DNA of 64,000 nt from Telmatactis stephensoni (taxonomy: Eukaryota > Cnidaria > Anthozoa > Actiniaria > Isophelliidae). Position numbers and translations under genes: made by a program. Positions within the stretch are counted from its first letter, which is position 1. The number at the start of each line of letters is the position of its first letter. The DNA is taken from NCBI GenBank assembly GCA_029948255.1, contig JALIZF010001919.1:930001-994000 (forward strand), read 5' to 3'. Positions 51,390 through 64,000 of this stretch are shown here, one piece after another. The notes below the pieces were generated by a model. That model had not been told where the DNA came from, did no database searches, and saw only the letters and a program-made list of their open reading frames with translations.

Positions 51390-51580
51390 TCATCACCCAC
51401 AATGCTTGTGATTGGTCCATTGCCTATTACGTCATGACTGTGAAATCACAAGTGAATTTTAAGGAAGTGGCCGCTTATTCTGGCTTTTGGAGGCTTGGGG
51501 AACGAACGTCACTTTGATCCCTAAATTTCATATCGCCTCAAAAACCGTTTTTGGAGGAATTTAGAACCAGATAGTTCAAT
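51390..51580 (+). promoter_or_regulatory. Alpha-tubulin copy 1 promoter, shared with copy 2
   Basis: Blocks of this region recur upstream of copy 2 (56800-57016). Conserved elements are an inverted CCAAT box GATTGGTCCATT (51410-51421), a CRE-like TTACGTCATGAC with TGTGAAATC directly after (about 51426-51445), and CTTGGGGAACGAACGTCACT near 51496. No TATA box is visible. Conservation beyond the surrounding diverged DNA supports regulatory function. Confidence 0.6.
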
Positions 51581-54679
<3,099 letters not shown>

Positions 54680-54773
54680 GATGGAAATTGAACTTAATTT
54701 GAAATTAAAGTAAAACTTATGATAATCATTTAATAAAAATTGTATTTTATCGACGGTAAAACTATGATCAGTC

Positions 54774-54779
54774 AATAAA
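54774..54779 (+). terminator. Poly(A) signal of alpha-tubulin copy 1
   Basis: AATAAA in GTCAATAAAG about 95 bp after the stop; an earlier AATAAA is at 54732-54737. Confidence 0.5.
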
Positions 54780-55120
54780 GACAGGAATTGCGTGAATCTT
54801 GTAACATATTTATTGAAATTTTCATTTTATCTGTTTATACAAGTGACTGACATTACATGCAGTTGTACATTCAACTCCTGTTTTATTCTATTATTATTTG
54901 CTTCTTTCTTTTTACCCTTAGATTCCCTCTCTTTTTCTTCTCTTTTTTCTCTCTCTTTAGTTTATTCCTTCTTCTTTTCTCTCTCCAGTTTTTGTTCCAC
55001 TGTCTATATTATTCTTTACTTTTTATTCACCTTTAGTTATGTATTGATTTTTGTCTTATTTTTCCTGGCTGCTAAGGTTATTTCCCGCCCCGCTGGACAA
55101 ACACAACGTTTGAAACTTAA

Positions 55121-55953
55121 GGTAGTTCCGGAGCCTTAGATTTCATAAATGAATTTCCTTTAAAATCCTGTTATTTAAAGATCATTGTTGGGCAAGTCAA
55201 AACCCGAAAAAAAGAGGGCCTGGGGTCATCGTATTGGTTTCTAAGCTGAAACGTCGTAAAAGGTGATATTTTCAATGATTTGCGGCAATTTTTTCTCGAA
55301 ATGTACGTAATCCATATGGTGTGAAGAATGTGAACAAAATTTTTCCGAGAAAAGGCCTGGACCGTTCCAATAAAAGGGATCTGAAGTTTATCTAGCAGTT
55401 TCAATCGTATGTATTGTTTGGTGAGTTGCAAATATGATTGTAAGGGCATTCTAGAATCAAATTCCTAACTAATTACGAGCTCCGAAATTGTGTACAGAGT
55501 TGTAAAAATGTGGAAAATTGACGATGATCTCGTCAATAGACTATAGTATTTTTATTTTCTATATCGCAAGAATAGTAAATGAAGCCTTGAAATAAAAGGA
55601 AAAAAACAGGGGGTCACCGTATTATTTCAATTTAAGAGAGTTATATTTAGAAAAGCACAAAGGAGAAAACACTCCGAAAACGAATACCAAAAAATCGCCG
55701 GCTTTTTCGACGGATAAGATTAACTACATTTAAAAATTCGAGGTTAAATACCTACGTTAAGTGTACAAGGTTCGTGATTAATATTTTCCCGATATTTGGA
55801 TGACAAAATATCATTTTTCTCTACTAAAGTTAGAGTTATACAATTTCAATCGTTCGCTTACTAGTGCCCAGACTCCCCACGGTAATACCAATGCTCTCCA
55901 ATCGCGCTCGAATGCGCGCGAGAAATGCGCAGTAACAAGGGTCCGGAACTACC
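55121..55953. mobile_element. Non-autonomous TTAA-target DNA element (833 bp)
   Basis: The ends GGTAGTTCCGGAGCC and, from the right, GGTAGTTCCGGACCC are inverted repeats, bounded by TTAA at 55117-55120 and 55954-55957. The target site and the GGT...CC pattern resemble the long-TIR element at 15829. It encodes no recognisable transposase; the short minus-strand frame at 55171-55449 is not convincing. Confidence 0.75.
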
Positions 55954-55968
55954 TTAAATATTTCTATA

Positions 55969-56075
55969 TATATAGTGATATTTTATCGGCAAATTCTATT
56001 GTTTTCTATTATTTAATATAGTACTAACTATTATGCGCACTAATTTGTTCACGGGTTAAATAAAATCACTCTATG
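55969..56075. mobile_element. MITE of the TTAACCCGTGAA family
   Basis: ATAGTGATATTTTATCGGC at the left and TTCACGGGTTAAATAAAATC then ACTCTAT at the right match the ends of copies at 40303-40736. The interior word ACTAACTATTATGCGCACTA is shared with copy A there. Confidence 0.6.
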
Positions 56076-56574
56076 TACTTGGTAATTACCAACACTGGAA
56101 AGTTCTTACTGGTCCACTAGCTAAATATTTAACTATATATTCGTCAATTGTATTGACCTGAGCTTTGGCCTCAATGGCCAGAGTGCAATCTATAACTTAT
56201 CAGCAAAACGATGTCAGGTCAGCGCGTGCTTACTATCATTAGTTTAACAAATCAATACTTTGCGGGATAAATGAAGATACCCAAGATACGTCCATGTGAC
56301 AGCCATAGTTTAGTGTGATATTATTCTTGAAATCTTAGTTATACACAAACAACCTCGTTCGTAGGGCCCCTTTGTCTTCGCCTGGGGACCCCAAGTGAAG
56401 GGAAAGGGCCCTGGGAATGAGGATGGTGCTCAAAGGGATGATTGGTAAAATTTGCTATCAACGTTCCTTGAGAATATGACTATCATGTTTTTCCTCAGTC
56501 CTTTCCTCCTTCGATTGCTTTCTTTCTTTACTTCTTTCCTTCCGGCCTTCCTTCCTTCTTTCTCTTCTCTCTCT

Positions 56575-56639
<65 letters not shown>

Positions 56640-56840
56640 CTTTCTTTCTTCTTTTGACTGAAAGAATTCTAGCCAACTGTCTTTTCACTGTTTCGATCGG
56701 GCACATTGCGTTAATCCTTTGTCCTTGTGCATTTAAGCAAATCAGATTTAGAGCTAAAACTATTTTCAAAATTCGACAAATCATATTCGTTACAGACACC
56801 AACAACGAGTATTTCATTCATTATTCCAGTACAACGCTTT
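56076..56840. repeat. Spacer with (TC)n microsatellite
   Basis: A dinucleotide TC run occupies about 56580-56634 within a longer pyrimidine tract from about 56499. Nothing else is supported. Confidence 0.8.
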
Positions 56841-57016
56841 GGATTGGTCCATTACCTATGACGTCACGAATGTGAAATCAAAATATATTTCAAGGAAGTT
56901 CATTGCTGGTCATTCCGACGTTTAGGGCGGGCTTGGGGAACGAACGTCACTCTGATCCCTGAACTTCAAATCTTCACAAAAACTGTCCAGGAGAATTCAG
57001 AACCAGATAATTCAAT
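56841..57016 (+). promoter_or_regulatory. Alpha-tubulin copy 2 promoter
   Basis: It contains the same ordered blocks as copy 1: inverted CCAAT (GGATTGGTCCATTACC, 56841-56856), a perfect CRE (TGACGTCA, 56859-56866) followed by TGTGAAATC, and CTTGGGGAACGAACGTCACT near 56932, then CAGATAATTCAATATGGTG at the start codon. Confidence 0.6.
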
Positions 57017-60353
<3,337 letters not shown>

Positions 60354-60415
60354 AACCGAAATTGGAAGACCACAGTATATATAGTTCTTGATGAAACTGT
60401 GCTTAATGAAGTTCA

Positions 60416-60421
60416 AATAAA
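60416..60421 (+). terminator. Poly(A) signal of alpha-tubulin copy 2
   Basis: AATAAA about 63 bp after the stop codon at 60351-60353. Confidence 0.6.
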
Positions 60422-61304
60422 AAATAGACTGAGAACTGATTTGTGTTTCTGGTGGCACGTGTGACGTCACAAGATGCTTTCTACAAACATTTCCGATTGT
60501 TGTACGAAAACACGCCATCTTGTTTTTTTTTTTTTCTCAGTAAAAATTGTACCTTTTTATGTACTTTGGGAAAAGCTTGAGTAGTTTGGGTTTATCGAGG
60601 ATACCGCTTTTAACCATGGGAATGGCCTATATCTCTCTCAAAGGCATTTGCACATTATCATGCCTGATCAGACGTAATTTTTTCCCTTTCTGATCGCAGA
60701 AACTAATGCATGTTTGGTAAATCCTTTGCGATAGTTTAGTACGTGCACTACTCAGTTTGGCTTTGTAATCTATAAATCAAAGGGATCGAATTAGTTGCAA
60801 TTGTAGATTAATTCCTTAAAAATAGTTTACAGCTGATGAACGGCAGTGAATTACTGATCAAAAGGCTTAAAAGAAAACAAAAGAAAACAAAGCAAAACAA
60901 AATAAAGAAAAAGAAAAGATAGAATAAGATAAGAATATAATAATTGAAGAAAGTGAGTAGAAAAAAATTAGGAAACCAAATACTGAACGGATTGATCTAA
61001 AATTGTCCCAGATACGGAGGGGATGACTTTTCGATATTTTATTGGAGTTGAATGTTTAAGTAATTGTTTTTGAAGCTCTTCACATCGATTTCAGTCATTC
61101 TGACCAGATCCAACGTGGGATACCTGTGGAAGCGCGCGCGAAATAGTCTATTTGAGTCTGCAATACTTTGCTATCAGCAGATTCTCAATAAACACAATTG
61201 TCACCATAGTAACAGTCTTAGCAAAATGGCGGACACGGATGAACAAAGTTGCTTCAAAAACAAAATGTAATCGACATTTTCTCTCCGTATTCATCCAAAA
61301 CACA
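60422..61304. other. Intergenic region before the DLEC1-like gene
   Basis: A-rich low-complexity sequence at 60860-60975 is the only notable feature. The last 200 bp presumably contain the promoter and 5' UTR of the next gene; no TATA box is obvious. Confidence 0.35.
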
Positions 61305-63706
61305 ATGTCAGACTCAAAAGAAGTGGAGGTTGAACCTCCAATGCATATACAGCGGCCATCTTCGGCTCGATCTCAAGATGTTTCGCATATTTTAGCGAGT
61401 GTTTTCCGAGATATTTTCACTCGCGATGCTGTGGGCAAGAAAACTGTTCAACATCTTGCTAAATCTCGAAGCGGCGAAGAAGGATATCATGACAAATATG
61501 TACAACAACTTAAAGAGGTGAGGTGTTTATGACTTGAAATTGTAGACTTAGGAGTTTTGAGACAAATCAACCTCGAACCGAGTACTTTGCGTTGTGTTAT
61601 GAAGTCGTAAGTCTTGCTCTGATCACAAAATCATTCTGGCCTGCGATGAACTCCACAATAATTCCCCTCTAGACTGCAGGCAAATGCAGTATTAGATTAT
61701 AAAGCTGCAAAGAGCTGGGAACTGTGAAGCTTGCCCACCATCAACTAAAATATTGATTTGTTTGGTGGGTTTTAGATTCAAGAACAACGTGAGAAGTGTC
61801 ACAGAGAAGCTGACATGTTAGAAAAACACATCATGCAGGCACAGGCTGCAGCCATGGCTGCTGATGAGAGAGACCTACAAAGTGTTCTTGGAGAATGTGA
61901 CCAATATCAAAGTCTAGGACTCCCTCCTGGTGAGAAACACATTCATTTTATTTTTATTTGTAATAATATTATTAATAATATCATATAACTAAAAAAAAAA
62001 AAAAAAAAAAAAATACAGGGTGTAGAAATAAAAAGGACCACTTGTTATTGCTTACAGGTAAATCTAATTTGAGAAACTGTCTAGATGCTCAGCTTTTGAA
62101 GAAATTTAATCTTATTGTACCAGAAGACTTTATATCAGATGGATCCACTTCAACCAAACCACCCCAAGGTAATTTTACCCAGCTCCAACTAAGAACCTCA
62201 GTGTCACTTTTCATTGTTCTCACAATCATTTCAATACTTGTCTGCACATTGAAACCTTCATTAATACTACATTAGAGATCATTTCAATTCTATAACATCT
62301 AATGTTCATGTTTATTGTATTCAATGTACTCTATGTAGTGATATGAATATTGGTTAGACTGGAAAATGAATTATTATAGTATCTGCACTAGATACTGTAT
62401 ATTAACATCAGTGAAAACACAAAATCAGTTTCCTGCCACTTTGATTACACTGATCACAAGATCAATCACAGGAAATACAATTATAATATCAACAGTAATA
62501 TAGAAAAGAAACAATTTATTGATGCACTGAATGTTTTAAGGTTTTGTTTCTAGCAGAGGCAATTAAAACACCTTTCAGCATTCTTCTTTGTTTGCTTGCA
62601 TACTTCTTACTTGGATCATTACTTTATTTTCTAATATGGTTTTTAACATACATACTGTCTTGTGCATTTTTATAATTATATTATTTTATATATATGGTAT
62701 GCATATATATGATTTATAGCAAAGGATTGAGCACTATAAATCTATAAGATGATATCCAAGATTAGGAAGCCACAGGAATTCCACACCTTTAGATTCTAAT
62801 TAATGATAAGAATGTTTAGATTTCAACATTTCTTTATGCTGCTTTATTACTCACATATATGAATCACCCTTTGCAGCTGATGATATCCCTAGTTATGCAA
62901 GATGTACAACATCATCACAACAACGCTACCAGTAAAACCCCACCCTTGACAGATTACATGGATGATACAACCTCATCATTAGGATATACTAGTTTAACAT
63001 ATGAGAGAAGACCAGTAGAGAGTCCTGCTTTACCAACTGTGAGTAACACTGTTTGAATATCTAGTACATGTATCTGCATAGGCACAAAATAATGTAGGTC
63101 TATACACAAGTAATAGCACAGGTAGCCCAAGCTGTACATTTGACTGGAATTCCCAGTGACTTTGAAATATTAAAAAAAGAAAAATAAAGCTTGCCAAGTA
63201 ACATATCAAGTTGTTATTTATTGTCTCTCAATGTTTGAAATGATTGTGAGCAAAATTGTGTGAGTTACAGCAATTTGAAAAATTTGCCCAATGGGTCTTA
63301 ATATTTCAAAGTCACTGCAAATTCCAGCCAAATATACAGCTTGTGCTACCTGTGGCAATAGTTGCACACAGTTGCAGGTTGAGGATCAAGTTTTACTTTT
63401 ACAAATTTTTCTGCAAAGTTGTGTGCAGCATGGCAAGGGTGCATTGTCAAATGTTCCAAGGATAAACACAGTTTTGTCAAACTTTGATCAGGTGAAGTCA
63501 AAGTCTACCACTAGTAAAGTGGCATCATGGAAGGACTCAATGAAGCCAACTCAACGACAGATTGAGAGAGAGGATCTTCAAAGGTTAAAAAGTAAATCAG
63601 AGTATAAGAGAAACCCAAGGTTTGTTCCTCCAATGACGGCTGATCTTATCCAACCAAGGCCAAAAGACACAAGCAAAAATAAACGAACAGAAACACCAAA
63701 GGAAAG
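61305..63706 (+). CDS. DLEC1/CFAP81-like ciliary protein, 5' part
   Basis: The N-terminal part resembles DLEC1 (CFAP81), a large ASPM-SPD-2-Hydin-domain protein of motile cilia: RPSSARSQDVSHILASVFRD, an amphipathic coiled-coil with EKHIMQAQAAAMA, KKFNLIVPEDF, then KRNPRFVPP. Likely exons: 61305-61517, 61776-61929, 62058-62168, about 62894-63038, about 63312-63706, continuing beyond the window. For exon 4 the stronger-looking acceptor (after TTTGCAG, 62878) gives a frame that stops before 62940. The acceptor after CCCTAG (62894) stays open and was preferred. The start of exon 5 is uncertain, and two frames are open there. The beta-sandwich repeats expected further on are outside the window. 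Confidence 0.7.
61991..62013. repeat. Poly(A) tract in DLEC1-like intron 2
   Basis: About 23 consecutive A. It may be the tail of a small retroposed sequence, but no body is recognisable. Confidence 0.6.
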
Positions 63707-64000
63707 GTATGTATAGAGTGACAGTGTTTCTGTCTTTCTGTCAATTACACTGCGTGCCCTTTCTTTCTACTTCTTTTCTTGTCTGTTCTCTTTTCCTTTT
63801 CCTTTTTTTTTCTTTTCATTTAAACTAGTCAGACAGAGGTATACAGTGATTTCAGGTTTACTTAGGTGTGACAACCATTGTTATGCTTCGTTTAGTTTGA
63901 ATAACATTAAGTATTTTGTTTTTGGCTATTGTGATGTCATTCACAAGTTCTTACACCAAGGTTTGGTAGCACCCTGCACTGATTTTGTCGATTATAAGAA
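63707..64000. other. Intron of the DLEC1-like gene at the window end
   Basis: It starts with the donor GTATGT after ACACCAAAGGAAAG. No further exon is recognised before the window ends. Confidence 0.5.

Noticed and set aside
55171..55449. 92-aa minus-strand frame
   Set aside because: It lies within a non-autonomous TTAA element and shows no recognisable motif.

Overview
The window is nuclear DNA of an intron-rich, AT-rich metazoan, most likely a cnidarian and probably a coral. This is an inference from four things: animal-type split genes (calpain-7 in 25 exons, tubulins in 4 or 8 exons), abundant palindromic mini-transposons, introns dense with transposon fragments, and cytosolic IRE1-like kinases of a kind I associate with coral genomes. 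No search was run. Exon borders were set by eye from splice signals, codon phase and family conservation.

Layout. 1-4.1 kb: repeats, including a tRNA-derived SINE and a 698-bp hAT-like element with clean TIRs and target duplication. 4.1-15.0 kb (+): complete calpain-7 gene. 15.0-24.0 kb: transposon-rich spacer with a long-TIR TTAA element, a second SINE copy, and a small Kazal-type protease-inhibitor exon. 24.0-60.4 kb (+): a cluster of four tubulin genes in one orientation, beta-beta-alpha-alpha. 61.3 kb to the end (+): the 5' part of a DLEC1/CFAP81-like ciliary gene.

The most interesting content lies inside intron 3 (about 13.8 kb) of the second beta-tubulin. Two intronless genes sit there tail to tail: 34210-37191 (+, 993 aa) and 42277-45318 (-, 1013 aa). 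Each encodes ankyrin repeats, then a complete protein kinase, then an IRE1/RNase L-type KEN ribonuclease domain. This is the domain order of vertebrate RNase L, but with an apparently intact kinase, intact KEN catalytic residues, and no signal peptide or membrane segment. They are candidates for a ligand-sensing, RNA-cleaving stress or antiviral system outside vertebrates.

The tubulin cluster shows recent duplication and exchange. The two alpha genes share promoter blocks and near-identical exon 2, except for a short block that changes residue 40 (the acetylated Lys) to Gln in copy 1. Beta copy 2 is a divergent isotype with an Asp-rich tail. Sequence quality needs caution: alpha copy 1 lacks exon 3, alpha copy 2 has about 20 one-base indels in exon 4, and calpain-7 and both beta genes each have one single-base frame slip. 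The indel-heavy, substitution-poor pattern looks more like uncorrected sequencing error than decay.
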